The position numbers were made by a program, and so were the translations under genes. 30,127 bases of DNA from positions 1-30,127 of the forward strand of contig CALFJF010000049.1 in the NCBI GenBank assembly GCA_937877535.1, written 5' to 3'. The stretch's first letter is position 1. Every line of letters starts with the position of its first letter. The stretch comes from an uncultured Treponema sp. Lineage in GTDB: Bacteria > Spirochaetota > Spirochaetia > Treponematales > Treponemataceae. The notes beneath the pieces were generated by a model. It had not been told where the DNA came from. It ran no database searches and saw only the letters and a program-made list of their open reading frames with translations. Below are positions 15,022 through 23,383 of this stretch, in pieces.

Positions 15022-15573
15022 CTACGAGTAAAAACACTCTTTTACCATTTTGATGAGTTCCGAATCCGCCCGCTCATAACGATGGATTGAAGACGAAGCA
15101 AACGTAAGTTGCCAAGAATTATTTTCCTCTTTGAGAACGGGAATAAAATCCGTCGCGCCTTGCTCAAAGCGAAGCCAGCACGAAAGGTAAATAAACTCGC
15201 CTCCGAATGTATAGGCATTTTTTTTAGGAAGTGGCGACTCAATCGAAAACGAAGAAACAAACGTTTCCTTGTCGCCTTTGCTTTCTGCGGCTTCTTTTAC
15301 TGCCTTAAAAAGCCTATACGCACGCAGGAGATTTTGTTCGTCTTCGTGAAGCGCGTGCGCACGATTCGACGACGTTCCAAGAACTCCAAACGGGTCTTTG
15401 AAAACGCGATACGTCCTTGAAACCGCTTCGCGTCGCCCCGCTTCGCCCGCGTTGATTTTTTCTTGCAAAAACTCATCGTCCCGCTTTGGCACGGTGCGTT
15501 CTTGCGTTGTTTTACTAAAACGCGCAAATCGCTTTGAAAATGCGCTCACGGCATCAGAGAGTTTTTCGCCCAT
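15022..15573 (-). CDS. Unrecognised soluble protein, 183 residues
   Basis: I do not recognise a family. The N-terminal third is charged and helical (FSKRFARFSKTTQERTVPKRDDEFLQEKI). The C-terminal half looks beta-rich (FGGEFIYLSCWLRFEQGATDFIPVLKEENNSWQLTFASSSI). There is no signal peptide or membrane helix. AAGGAG lies 5-6 bp before the ATG. The gene sits 34 bp after nfo and immediately before the MarR gene, so nfo, this gene and marR probably form one transcription unit. Confidence 0.75.
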   Translation of the reverse strand: MGEKLSDAVSAFSKRFARFSKTTQERTVPKRDDEFLQEKINAGEAGRREAVSRTYRVFKDPFGVLGTSSNRAHALHEDEQNLLRAYRLFKAVKEAAESKGDKETFVSSFSIESPLPKKNAYTFGGEFIYLSCWLRFEQGATDFIPVLKEENNSWQLTFASSSIHRYERADSELIKMVKECFYS

Positions 15574-15607
15574 GTTTTTCTCCTTTTTTCGCTCTCAAAA
15601 AAAATCG

Positions 15608-16438
15608 TTATTGTGCAAGAGCGCGCACGAACTTGATTTCCTCGGCGTACTCCGCCACCGTTTCGTGCGGCGTTTCAAGAATGAACGGGAGGTCGCGCAG
15701 CGCGGGGTGGTTCAACACGCGGCGGATTGCGTCCATGCCGAGAGAGCCGTTCCCGATTGTTTCGTGGCGGTCTTTGTGGCTTTTGAACGGATTTTTGGAG
15801 TCGTTCAAGTGCACCGCCTTTAGCCGCCCCAGCCCGATGATTTTGTCAAATTCGGTGAGTACGCCGTCAAGGTCGTTCACGATGTCGTAGCCTGCGTCGT
15901 AGGTGTGGCACGTGTCAAAGCACACGCCAAGTTTGTCACCCAAGTCCACGCGGTCAATGATTTCCCGCAACTCCTCAAAGCGAGAGCCGACCTCGCTGCC
16001 CTTCCCCGCCATCGTTTCAAGCAATACGGTCGTGGTCATCTCTGAAAACAGCGTGGCGTTGAGCATTTCAGAAATCATGCGGATTCCTTCTTCCACGCCC
16101 TGCTTCATGTGGCTTCCCGGGTGGAAGTTGTAGAGTTGACCGGGCGTTGCCTCCATGCGCTGCAAGTCCTCGGCGAACGCCTGCCGCGCAAAGTCGCGCA
16201 CGCCCTCCTTGTCGGAGCAGGCGTTGAGCGTGTACGGCGCGTGCACCACGAGCGGCGCGAACGAATGTTCCGAAAGGAACGCCATGAGTGCCGCCGCGTC
16301 CGCCGTGTCGAGTGGCTTTGCCGCACCGCCGCGAGGATTTCGCGTAAAGAACGCAAACGTGTCCGCGCCCGCCTCAAGTGCCGTGCGCCCCATCGCCATG
16401 AATCCGCCCGCTGCGGACAAATGCCAGCCAATGTGCAT
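15608..16438 (-). CDS. nfo: Endonuclease IV (apurinic/apyrimidinic endonuclease)
   Basis: This is a 276-residue AP endonuclease of the Zn-dependent xylose-isomerase-like TIM-barrel fold. It cuts DNA 5' to abasic sites in base-excision repair. Family sequence is clear: MHIGWHLSAAGGF at the start, VVHAPYTLN, YNFHPGSH, LLETMAGKGSEVG, GVCFDTCHTYDAGYD, AVHLNDSKNPFKSHKDRHETIGNGSLG and ILETP at the end, with the His, Asp and Glu ligands of the trinuclear zinc site in place. The start at 16438 has GGGGGA upstream; an in-frame extension 120 bp upstream runs through repeat DNA and is rejected. Confidence 0.95.
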   Translation of the reverse strand: MHIGWHLSAAGGFMAMGRTALEAGADTFAFFTRNPRGGAAKPLDTADAAALMAFLSEHSFAPLVVHAPYTLNACSDKEGVRDFARQAFAEDLQRMEATPGQLYNFHPGSHMKQGVEEGIRMISEMLNATLFSEMTTTVLLETMAGKGSEVGSRFEELREIIDRVDLGDKLGVCFDTCHTYDAGYDIVNDLDGVLTEFDKIIGLGRLKAVHLNDSKNPFKSHKDRHETIGNGSLGMDAIRRVLNHPALRDLPFILETPHETVAEYAEEIKFVRALAQ

Positions 16439-16537
16439 CGGTTCGTCCCCCTTTTTCGGTTTTCTTCTATATAACAGCGCGATTTTTTGAAACCGCCACG
16501 CACAATGAGCGGATTTTTCGTCCAGCCACCTGCGCTT

Positions 16538-16612
16538 GGTTTCGACAGGCTCAACCAACGCGGATTTTTGCTCAACCAGCGCGGATTTTTGCTAAACCAA
16601 CGCGGATTTTCG
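16538..16612. repeat. Hairpin repeat followed by three 21-bp tandem repeats
   Basis: A hairpin TTGGTT/AACCAA with loop TCGACAGGCTC (16537-16559) leads into three tandem copies of a 21-bp unit (CTCAACCAACGCGGATTTTT plus G) at 16550-16570, 16571-16591 and 16592-16612. The tandem unit grows from the right arm of the hairpin. It lies in the 210-bp gap between ftsH and nfo. Confidence 0.8.
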
Positions 16613-16648
16613 CTAAAATCAGCACACTTTTTTTTCAAAATCAGCGCG

Positions 16649-18817
16649 TTATTCCGCCGATTCCATCGATTCCGCAGCCTTTGCCTCGATTTCCTTGCAG
16701 CGGATTCCGTTCTTGACGATTTCGTTGAATTCGTCGCCTTCCATCGTTTCGATTTCAAGCAGACGCTTTGCCACGTATTCGAGCAGGTCGCGGTGCTCGG
16801 AGAGAATCTGCACGGCGCGGTTGTAGCGTTCGGTCATCACGCGCGCGATTTCGTCGTCAATGTACTTTTGCGTGTCCTCGCTGAACTCGCGCACAAGGGC
16901 AGGCTCGCCCGCGTCGTAGCCGCGCCCGCTCTTTCCGAGCGTTACGTTGCGGAACCGCTCGCTCATGCCGTAGTCCGTAATCATGCGCTTGATGATGTCC
17001 GTCGCGCGGGAAATGTCGTTTGACGCGCCCGTAGTTATCGCCTCGCGCCCAAAAACGACCTCCTCGGCAGCGCGCCCGCCCAGAAGCCCGTCCACGCGCC
17101 CCAAAAGCTCGCCGCGCGTGTAGAGGAACTGCTCGTCCTCGCTTCGGTACATGGTGTAGCCGAGCGCACCCGTCCCGCGCGGGATAATCGTGATTTTGTG
17201 CACGGGGTCGCTGTCGGGCGTAAACGCGGCAACGAGCGCGTGTCCTGTTTCATGGTACGCCACGCTCACGCGCTCCTTTTCCTTTGCCACGCGGCTTTTT
17301 TTCTTAAGCCCGATGATGACTTTTTCAATAGCCTCGTCAAAGTCCTCCATGACGACCGCCTTTCGCCCGTTTCGCACGGCGAGCAGTGCCGCCTCGTTCA
17401 CGATGTTCGCCAAGTCCGCGCCCGCAAAGCCACTCGTGGCGTGCGCAAGGTTCTCAAAGTTCACGCTTGGGTCAACCTTGACGTTCTTTGCGTGGATTCT
17501 AAGGATTGCCTCGCGCCCCTTTACGTCGGGCTTGTCCACGCTCACCTGACGGTCAAATCGACCGGGGCGGAGCAGCGCGGGGTCAAGAATGTCAGGGCGG
17601 TTCGTCGCCGCAAGGATTATCAGCCCTTTTTCGTTGTCAAAGCCGTCCATCTCCACGAGAAGTTGATTCAACGTCTGCTCGCGCTCGTCGTTTCCGCCCA
17701 AATTATTCACGCGGCTCTTTCCGATTGCGTCCAATTCGTCGATGAAGATGATGCACGGGGCTTTTTCGCGCGCCTGCTTGAAAAGGTCGCGCACGCGGCT
17801 TGCGCCCACGCCCACGAACATTTCCACAAAGTCCGAGCCTGAGATGCGGAAGAACGGCACGCCCGCCTCGCCCGCGACCGCGCGCGCAAGGAGCGTCTTT
17901 CCCGTGCCGGGCGGTCCCACGAGCAGCACGCCCTTGGGGATTTTTCCGCCGATTTCGGTGTATTTTTTTGGCTCTTTCAAAAAATCCACGACCTCGACAA
18001 GTTCTTCCTTCGCCTCGTCCACGCCCGCAACGTCCGCAAAGCGCGTCTTGACCTTGCCCTCGTCCACCGCCTTTGAGTGCGAGCCGCCCGCGCCAAACAA
18101 GCCCACGCCACCGCCAAGCCCGCCCGTCATCTTGCGGAACATGAAAAAATAAATCCCGATGATGATTAAAAACGGCAAAATATTTATAAAAATCTGCAAC
18201 AGAATGCTTGAGTGCTTTGACACAAACTTGTACTGCACGCCTTTTTCGTCGAGGAGCGCGATAAAACTTGCAAGAAGAACGCCCGTCGTTCTATAAACGG
18301 GACGATTTTGAACGTCAACCTCATCTGCTCGAAAAATCGGAAGATTTTTCAAAAACGAGTTTCCCGAATTCGTATTCTCGCTTGCTGGCGCAGAAAGGAT
18401 TTCAGGTCCGTAGCCTGTAAACACGCTTTCGCCGAGTTCCACGCGAACGATTTTTCCGTTTTCAATGAGTTGTCGGAACGTGGAAAAATCGATTAACTGC
18501 TCTGTGGGTCTTTGAATCAAAAAAATGTTTACGAACGCAAGCACCGCGACCACGGCAACAAGCGCACCCCACAGCGGAAAACGCGGCTGACCAGATTTTC
18601 TTCTGCCTTCGCCCGCATCATCGTCAGGAAGCGGGTCTGTTGAAAGTCGAAAAAAATTGTACGGGTCAACGTCCTCGCGCTTCCGTTTTTTTTCGCTTTT
18701 TTCAGATTTTTCGTCTTCTCGACTCTCTTCTTTATGTTCTTCAGGATTTTCGTTTAGACTGCCCGATTCGCCCTGTCTTATTTTTTCGTCCTGCTCTTCG
18801 CTTTCAAAATCGCTCAT
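16649..18817 (-). CDS. ftsH: ATP-dependent zinc metalloprotease FtsH
   Basis: FtsH is a membrane-anchored AAA+ protease that degrades membrane and regulatory proteins. The 722 residues run in order: a highly charged cytoplasmic N-terminal extension (1-75), a first transmembrane helix (about 81-101), a periplasmic domain, a second helix (about 205-227), the AAA+ domain with Walker A GPPGTGKT (301-308) and Walker B FIDELDA (358-364), and the protease domain with zinc motif HETGH (522-526). The start at 18817 is set by CGGAGA 6 bp upstream; an in-frame ATG 51 bp earlier lacks it. The long acidic/basic N-terminal extension is unusual compared with the short tail of Escherichia coli FtsH. Confidence 0.96.
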   Translation of the reverse strand: MSDFESEEQDEKIRQGESGSLNENPEEHKEESREDEKSEKSEKKRKREDVDPYNFFRLSTDPLPDDDAGEGRRKSGQPRFPLWGALVAVVAVLAFVNIFLIQRPTEQLIDFSTFRQLIENGKIVRVELGESVFTGYGPEILSAPASENTNSGNSFLKNLPIFRADEVDVQNRPVYRTTGVLLASFIALLDEKGVQYKFVSKHSSILLQIFINILPFLIIIGIYFFMFRKMTGGLGGGVGLFGAGGSHSKAVDEGKVKTRFADVAGVDEAKEELVEVVDFLKEPKKYTEIGGKIPKGVLLVGPPGTGKTLLARAVAGEAGVPFFRISGSDFVEMFVGVGASRVRDLFKQAREKAPCIIFIDELDAIGKSRVNNLGGNDEREQTLNQLLVEMDGFDNEKGLIILAATNRPDILDPALLRPGRFDRQVSVDKPDVKGREAILRIHAKNVKVDPSVNFENLAHATSGFAGADLANIVNEAALLAVRNGRKAVVMEDFDEAIEKVIIGLKKKSRVAKEKERVSVAYHETGHALVAAFTPDSDPVHKITIIPRGTGALGYTMYRSEDEQFLYTRGELLGRVDGLLGGRAAEEVVFGREAITTGASNDISRATDIIKRMITDYGMSERFRNVTLGKSGRGYDAGEPALVREFSEDTQKYIDDEIARVMTERYNRAVQILSEHRDLLEYVAKRLLEIETMEGDEFNEIVKNGIRCKEIEAKAAESMESAE

Positions 18818-18963
18818 CTTTTCTCCGTTTTCACCAATTCGTCGGATTTTTGCCCGTTCAAAAATCAAAATTTCTCAAGCGGGCATTTTTTGCTACAATT
18901 AAATATATAGAAAAACCGCGTAATCGAAAAGGTAGGCAAACGAAAAGTCAAAAAAGTCTTTTC

Positions 18964-18990
18964 TAAACATTTTTTTCAAAACGCCGACAT
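18964..18990 (+). promoter_or_regulatory. Sigma-28 (FliA)-type flagellar promoter for fliS
   Basis: TAAA (18964-18967), a 15-bp spacer and GCCGACAT (18983-18990) match the flagellar sigma consensus TAAA-N15-GCCGATAA with two mismatches. The predicted start is near 18997, about 37 bp before the fliS ATG. Confidence 0.75.
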
Positions 18991-19033
18991 TTAGAGCGGT
19001 ACTTTCATTTTTTTTGGGAGGACGAAACAGAAA

Positions 19034-19474
19034 ATGCCATTAGGAACTGCAAATCCATACGCAGCGTATCAGAGCACAGGGATTAAAACGGCAAGTCCAG
19101 GTCAACTTGTTGTAAAACTCTATCAAGGCGCGGTAAAAGTGCTTGTTGCTGCAGACGAATGCTTCAACGACGGAGATTCGATTCCAGCCCCTCACATCGA
19201 ACCATTTGGAAAACACCTTGCAAAAGCGCAAGAAATCATCGGAGAACTTGAAGGTTCTCTCAACATGGACGAGGGCGGCACAATCGCGCAAAATTTGATG
19301 TCGCTCTACATTTATTTCAATCAAGAACTTCAAACCGTTTTGATTCGGCACGACAGAAAAAAACTTCGCTTTGTGCTAGACATGATGAGGCAACTTTCCG
19401 ACGCATGGGAAACTGCCGCAAGTACAACGCCAACTTCAAACGTCGCGCAACCAGCGGTAAATCTTGAAGGTTAA
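19034..19474 (+). CDS. fliS: Flagellar export chaperone FliS
   Basis: FliS binds flagellin C termini in the cytoplasm and delivers them to the flagellar type III export gate. The 146 residues show the FliS pattern: NPYAAYQSTGIKTASPGQLVVKLYQGAVK near the N terminus, a central AQEIIGELEGSLNMDEGG, and a helical C-terminal half with LMSLYIYFNQEL and the conserved RQLSDAWETA. GGAGGA lies 11 bp before the ATG. It is followed after 29 bp by the FlgN-like gene in the same strand. A sigma-28-type promoter upstream fits a late flagellar gene. Confidence 0.93.
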   Translation: MPLGTANPYAAYQSTGIKTASPGQLVVKLYQGAVKVLVAADECFNDGDSIPAPHIEPFGKHLAKAQEIIGELEGSLNMDEGGTIAQNLMSLYIYFNQELQTVLIRHDRKKLRFVLDMMRQLSDAWETAASTTPTSNVAQPAVNLEG

Positions 19475-19503
19475 TTCTAATTTTGACATTGTAAGGAGGA
19501 AGC

Positions 19504-19998
19504 ATGAAAGACGAATACTCGGAAACGCAGGCAGAAAATGGACTTTCAAGGCAAGAACTCGATGAGCGGATAGCCGTTTTGCGTCGCTTCCGCGCACTCC
19601 TTGAGCAACAGCGGCAAAAATTTCGCGACTATTTGCTCATTCTTGAAAAACAACACGAGAAAATTGAAGCGGACGACACGGATTCTCTTGAAGCGCACAC
19701 GGAACTTGAAAATCAAATCGTTGCGAACATAAGCAGTTTGCAAAAAGTCATCGTTCCGATGAGAACGCTTTACGAAAAAGGCTCTCCAAGCGACGCAATC
19801 GTTCGTGTTCAAATGGATTTAGACGCACTCCAAAAGAAAGTCCTTATCCAAAACGAAAAAAATCGGCAGTTGCTTCAAGCGCGAATGAAAGATGTACGAA
19901 CGCAAATGAGTGCGTTTGCTGCAAAAAATCCGTACCGAGGACGCAGGTCTATTTACGCCGAGCGTTCCGTTGGAAACACAATTTCAATCGAAAGTTAA
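19504..19998 (+). CDS. FlgN-like flagellar chaperone
   Basis: The 164-residue protein is almost entirely coiled-coil helix (LSRQELDERIAVLRRFRALLEQQRQKFRDYLLILEKQHEKIEADD and AIVRVQMDLDALQKKVLIQNEKNRQLLQARMKD). That is the pattern of FlgN-type chaperones that guard hook-associated proteins in the cytoplasm. The tail AAKNPYRGRRSIYAERS is basic. AAGGAGGAAGC precedes the ATG and the gene ends in a strong terminator. The FlgN call rests on shape and on the fliS neighbour, not on strong motif identity; it could instead be another flagellum-associated helical protein. Confidence 0.65.
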   Translation: MKDEYSETQAENGLSRQELDERIAVLRRFRALLEQQRQKFRDYLLILEKQHEKIEADDTDSLEAHTELENQIVANISSLQKVIVPMRTLYEKGSPSDAIVRVQMDLDALQKKVLIQNEKNRQLLQARMKDVRTQMSAFAAKNPYRGRRSIYAERSVGNTISIES

Positions 19999-20009
19999 AA
20001 AAATAGAAA

Positions 20010-20040
20010 ACAAGGGACTTCAAATCCCTTGTTTTTTTTT
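20010..20040 (+). terminator. Terminator of the fliS operon
   Basis: The 8-bp stem ACAAGGGA/TCCCTTGT with a seven-base loop is followed by nine T residues. Confidence 0.9.
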
Positions 20041-20049
20041 CTAAAGATA

Positions 20050-20184
20050 TGTTACAAAATGTATGCTGACCTGTAAGCAATATGCGGTGGTTGAGCGTGT
20101 CGAAACCACCGATTGCTTGATTCTGTGGTTTCGATACGACCTTTGGTCTACTCAACCACCGCTCCCAGCATACTTTCTGTAACA
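20050..20184. mobile_element. MITE-like element, copy 1
   Basis: This 135-bp element has imperfect 19-bp terminal inverted repeats (left TGTTACAAAATGTATGCTG, right reading TGTTACAGAAAGTATGCTG from the other end). The core contains two GGTGGTT/AACCACC hairpins. An almost identical copy in the opposite orientation is at 24748-24884. There is no transposase gene, as expected for a MITE. The element follows the fliS operon terminator. Confidence 0.8.
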
Positions 20185-20216
20185 CCACCTTTTCTAAAAT
20201 CGCTTGCCACAAAAAA

Positions 20217-21668
20217 TCAGATTTTTATGTCAACGCCGCATTTTACCGACGTGCGAATTGTTCCGAACGTTTTGAACGTTACGGAAGTCGAGATGTTTCC
20301 GTCGGTGCGCTCCTCCCCTTTGTATTTTGCCGAAAAACCGCCTTTTGCGGTAAATCCTCGCTTTTTTCCAGGCGACACGCTGACAGACGCAGAATACAGC
20401 CGCTGCTCTTGGTATTTTTCGCTATAAGGCGGAATGATTTTTACGCTCGCGTCGGCTTTAAGCGCAAACGATTTTGGCTTAAATGAAGTTTGAAGCGCGA
20501 AATCGTAATATTCTTCGGGAGAAGCCGTTTTTGTTTGAGGATTTCCGTCAAGAAGCACATTTGCGTGCGTATAGTCCGCGCGGAGAAAAAAATCGCGCCA
20601 AGAAAAACTCGCACCCGCGCGAAACTTTCCGACGAGCAATTCTTCGGCATTTTTTGTTGAAGAAACTTTTTGAGAAACGAGTGCGTGCGACCCAATTTTT
20701 ACGGTGGCGCGTTTTATGGGAAGCGCGAGTTGCGGATTTATGCCGCCTTGAAAAATCGTCCGAACGACTTTTGAGTTTTGACCTAAAAGCGGGCAAACGC
20801 GAGGAGCCGTTTGAGCCGTTGGCAGCGCGAAAAATGACGAGCCGAGCATGAAATTTTTGAGAACGAACCTTGACTCGGAGCGAATGGAAAATCCAAACGC
20901 TTGATTTGAAAACGGCGACTCGTGAATTCCTGCATGAAAATCCGCGTTGAAAATCGGATTTCTGAACAAAAGTTCCGCTTCCCCCGCGCAAAGAAACGTT
21001 CCTGAAAAATCCGCGCCATTTTTTTTCAAAACAGATGAATTGTTTTCCACAAAAGCGCGAGAAACTGTGAGCGCAGCAAAAATCGACGAATATTTTGACA
21101 ATGTTCTTTTTGAATACGCGCTCGCAGCCGAATTTTTGTCTTCGTCAAAAAAAATCTCAAAAACGCCGCTTTTCAAAAATTTCGTCTGAACCGAAAACGC
21201 AAGCGGCTTTTTTGACGACGTGAGCGACGGCAACGTAGAGCCAAGTCCTAAACTCGGCGAAGGATAAAGTGCGAGCGGATTTGCCGTCGTGGACGGAGAA
21301 GGCGAAGAAAGGCGCGAAAACGAGCGCGAAAGCGAAAGACTCCCCGCGCGAGCCGTGATTGGAAAAGAATCTTGAAAAAGAAAAAGAGCCGCGCCGAGTC
21401 TGGGGCTTTCAAAAGAATCAAAAGTAATTTCATCGAGCGTCGTTTTTGGAATCGTGGAATACGCGCGAAAATCCGCGTCGCGAAACAAAAACCTCGCCCC
21501 CGCATACGCCGATGCAGAATCCGCCTTTGTTGAATCGTCGCGCACAAGCGTTCCTTGCGCTGAAACTTTCAACTCCGCGTGGTCAAAAAACGGTTTTTCC
21601 GAAAAAATCGGCATCGCAAAAAGCAAACACAAAAAAAATACGGCACATTTTTTATTGAATTTTCTCAT
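20217..21668 (-). CDS. Exported beta-strand-rich protein, probably outer membrane
   Basis: The 483-residue protein starts with a signal peptide (MRKFNKKCAVFFLCLLFAMPIFSE) and has no lipobox. The remainder is rich in Ser, Phe, Ala and Lys with alternating polar/hydrophobic stretches (DVFLAEDGE is absent; typical segments are FSWRDFFLRADYTHANVLLDG, YYDFALQTSFKPKSFALKADASVKI, RLYSASVSVSP, GFSAKYKGEERTDGNISTSVTF), which suggests an outer-membrane beta-barrel. I do not recognise a named family. The start at 21668 excludes a 16-residue extension without signal character. An AT-rich -10-like box (TTATAT) is a few bases upstream, and no Shine-Dalgarno sequence is seen. Confidence 0.75.
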   Translation of the reverse strand: MRKFNKKCAVFFLCLLFAMPIFSEKPFFDHAELKVSAQGTLVRDDSTKADSASAYAGARFLFRDADFRAYSTIPKTTLDEITFDSFESPRLGAALFLFQDSFPITARAGSLSLSRSFSRLSSPSPSTTANPLALYPSPSLGLGSTLPSLTSSKKPLAFSVQTKFLKSGVFEIFFDEDKNSAASAYSKRTLSKYSSIFAALTVSRAFVENNSSVLKKNGADFSGTFLCAGEAELLFRNPIFNADFHAGIHESPFSNQAFGFSIRSESRFVLKNFMLGSSFFALPTAQTAPRVCPLLGQNSKVVRTIFQGGINPQLALPIKRATVKIGSHALVSQKVSSTKNAEELLVGKFRAGASFSWRDFFLRADYTHANVLLDGNPQTKTASPEEYYDFALQTSFKPKSFALKADASVKIIPPYSEKYQEQRLYSASVSVSPGKKRGFTAKGGFSAKYKGEERTDGNISTSVTFKTFGTIRTSVKCGVDIKI

Positions 21669-22106
21669 GCCATATAATTTGCAAAAAACTTGCTGATTTT
21701 TGCAAAAACTCCACAAAAAAATGCGAGAGATTTTTTGTTGCCCGTGGTCAAGAAATTGTGGTCAAAAGAGTTTATCGAAATGACCGACGACGGATTTTCT
21801 TGTTGGCTGTGGTTTCGACAGGCTCAACCACCAAAAGAACTTGGCTCAACCACCGAAAATTTGGCATTATCGCACCTAAAAATCCGTGAGGAAACAAGGG
21901 GCTTAAGCCCCTTGATAAGCAATCATCTGTCATTTTGAGCAAAGCGAAAAATCTCATTTACATCAAAAATACAGATTCTTCGGTCGCTTCGCTCCCTCAG
22001 AATGACGCAACCACCGAAACCGCAAACAAAAAAGGCACTGGCGGGAGATTTTGCCAGTGCCTTACTTTCACGCGCCGCCGGTCAAGCGGTGCGGAAAAAT
22101 CAATGG
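21669..22106. other. 438-bp intergenic region rich in hairpin repeats
   Basis: No gene was found here. Contents: a GTGGTT/AACCAC hairpin at about 21809-21830 and a decayed partner before it; a perfect 20-bp palindrome CAAGGGGCTTAAGCCCCTTG at 21895-21914; a hairpin ATTTT/AAAAT with loop GAGCAAAGCGA at 21932-21952; a hairpin ATTCT/AGAAT with a 19-nt loop at 21975-22003; and the terminator of the lipoprotein gene at 22032-22063. Confidence 0.8.
22024..22063 (-). terminator. Terminator of the lipoprotein gene
   Basis: An 11-bp stem AAGGCACTGGC/GCCAGTGCCTT is followed on the minus strand by a T-rich tract (complement of 22024-22033), about 45 bp after the stop. Confidence 0.85.
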
Positions 22107-23012
22107 TTATTCTTCGACAACTTCGTCGGCTGCGTAATCTTTTTTAAGTTCCCACGCGCCGTCGAGCGTTTTTCCGCCGTTCTGAACGTTGCAGTACACT
22201 GCAAGAGTTCCTTGCTCAGGCTCTTTGCTGTATCCTGTAACCTCTGGCTTGATGATTCCGCTTGTAGCAACTTTTTTAGCAGTTACGCTTGAATCAGTTG
22301 GGTCTTTGTCATAAAGGTCAACAACGTAGCCACCAAAATTCGCCTCGTCTGTGTTGTATGTTCCGCAGTCAGTGCCATAGGTAGATTTTTCGAATACGGG
22401 ATAAATGTCTGCCCAAACGGTGAGCGTTTTGTCGCCTGCGATTGAAAGCCCTTCAATAGTTGTCCACTCTTTTACTACGATTTCAGCAGGGTCTGTTTTT
22501 ACAATTCCTTCTTTGTGGGTATTAACATTGTTCGCTTTTTTTGCACCAAAGTTGTCATCTTGAATATTTGATACGTTGAAATATTTTGAGATGTAATAGC
22601 GGATTGTTCCTTGGTTGTTCTGGAAGCCAAGCGCAAAGAAGTTCTGATAGCCATCGTCGGTAATTGCAGGTTTTGTTGTTGCCGTTGTTGTTCCGTTTAC
22701 TTCTTCTACAACCGCAGCAGATTTACTCTGCCTCAAATCCCACAAGAATCCCATAACGCCATCATGAGATGAAGTTGTCTGATTGTTGATTGTGATTTTT
22801 ACAAGTTCACCTTCATGCTTAAACGTTGTGGTATTCGTTGCTCGATAAATGGTGTCTGTGCTATTCGTATAATTTACGGTGTAATTTGAGCCAGAACCAC
22901 TAATTGCGCCCTCTGGGTCGTCGTCATCCTCTGAGCAAGACACGAATGTTCCCGCTAATGCGAGAGCCGCTGCTGCGCTAAACGCAGCGATAACTTTCTT
23001 TGAAAGTTTCAT
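22107..23012 (-). CDS. Lipoprotein of unknown function
   Basis: This 301-residue protein has a lipoprotein signal peptide (MKLSKKVIAAFSAAAALALAG, then FVSC followed by SEDDDDPEG). The acidic residues after the lipid-attached Cys resemble those of the CAP lipoprotein at 6244. The mature part is Thr/Asn/Asp-rich and beta-rich, for example YTVNYTNSTDTIYRATN, GVMGFLWDLRQSKSAAVVEEVNG, GYQNFFALGFQNNQGTIRYYISKYFNV and TLTVWADIYPVFEK. These segments suggest a carbohydrate-binding or jelly-roll-like surface domain. That is a guess; no family was recognised. The start at 23012 has GGAGG upstream and excludes a 61-residue extension that runs through repeat DNA. Confidence 0.85.
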   Translation of the reverse strand: MKLSKKVIAAFSAAAALALAGTFVSCSEDDDDPEGAISGSGSNYTVNYTNSTDTIYRATNTTTFKHEGELVKITINNQTTSSHDGVMGFLWDLRQSKSAAVVEEVNGTTTATTKPAITDDGYQNFFALGFQNNQGTIRYYISKYFNVSNIQDDNFGAKKANNVNTHKEGIVKTDPAEIVVKEWTTIEGLSIAGDKTLTVWADIYPVFEKSTYGTDCGTYNTDEANFGGYVVDLYDKDPTDSSVTAKKVATSGIIKPEVTGYSKEPEQGTLAVYCNVQNGGKTLDGAWELKKDYAADEVVEE

Positions 23013-23383
23013 AGGTTTTCCTCCATGATTTGTTTCTGTTTTTGCGGCGGCTTTTCCACAAAAAGCCCGCTCCGCTTTTTTCAGAAAAATATGAAGTACT
23101 CTACAAAAAAAAAGAAAACACGCAAGTAGTCGCAGCAAAAAAATTGGGTCAAGAAAATTCAGAGATTTTGATGCTTGTGGTTTCGATAAACTCAACCACC
23201 GAAGAATTGGTCATTGAGGTTCTCGAAATGACCGATGGCGGATTTTTTGTTGGTCGAGGTTTCGACAGGCTCAACCACCGAATTTTTGTTCAACCGCCGA
23301 AAAATTCTGCTATCATTTTTGAAATCAATTCGTTATATTTGATTTGTCGCGGACGCAAAACAATTTTTATGATGGAGGCTTGA
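23013..23383. other. 371-bp intergenic region with hairpin repeats between divergent genes
   Basis: The left 150 bp should hold the lipoprotein promoter, but I see no clear boxes. From 23176 to 23280 there are three repeat hairpins: GTGGTT/AACCAC, GGTCATT/AATGACC with loop GAGGTTCTCGA, and one ending CGACAGGCTCAACCACCG. The last 50 bp carry the dnaJ-like gene's GGAGG. Confidence 0.7.

Noticed and set aside
16438..16558. N-terminal extension of nfo by 40 codons
   Set aside because: It runs through hairpin-repeat DNA, and the family start MHIGWHLSAAGGF is preceded by a ribosome binding site at 16438.
23013..23195. 61-residue extension of the lipoprotein gene
   Set aside because: It would place repeat-coded residues ahead of a clear lipoprotein signal peptide with GGAGG before it.
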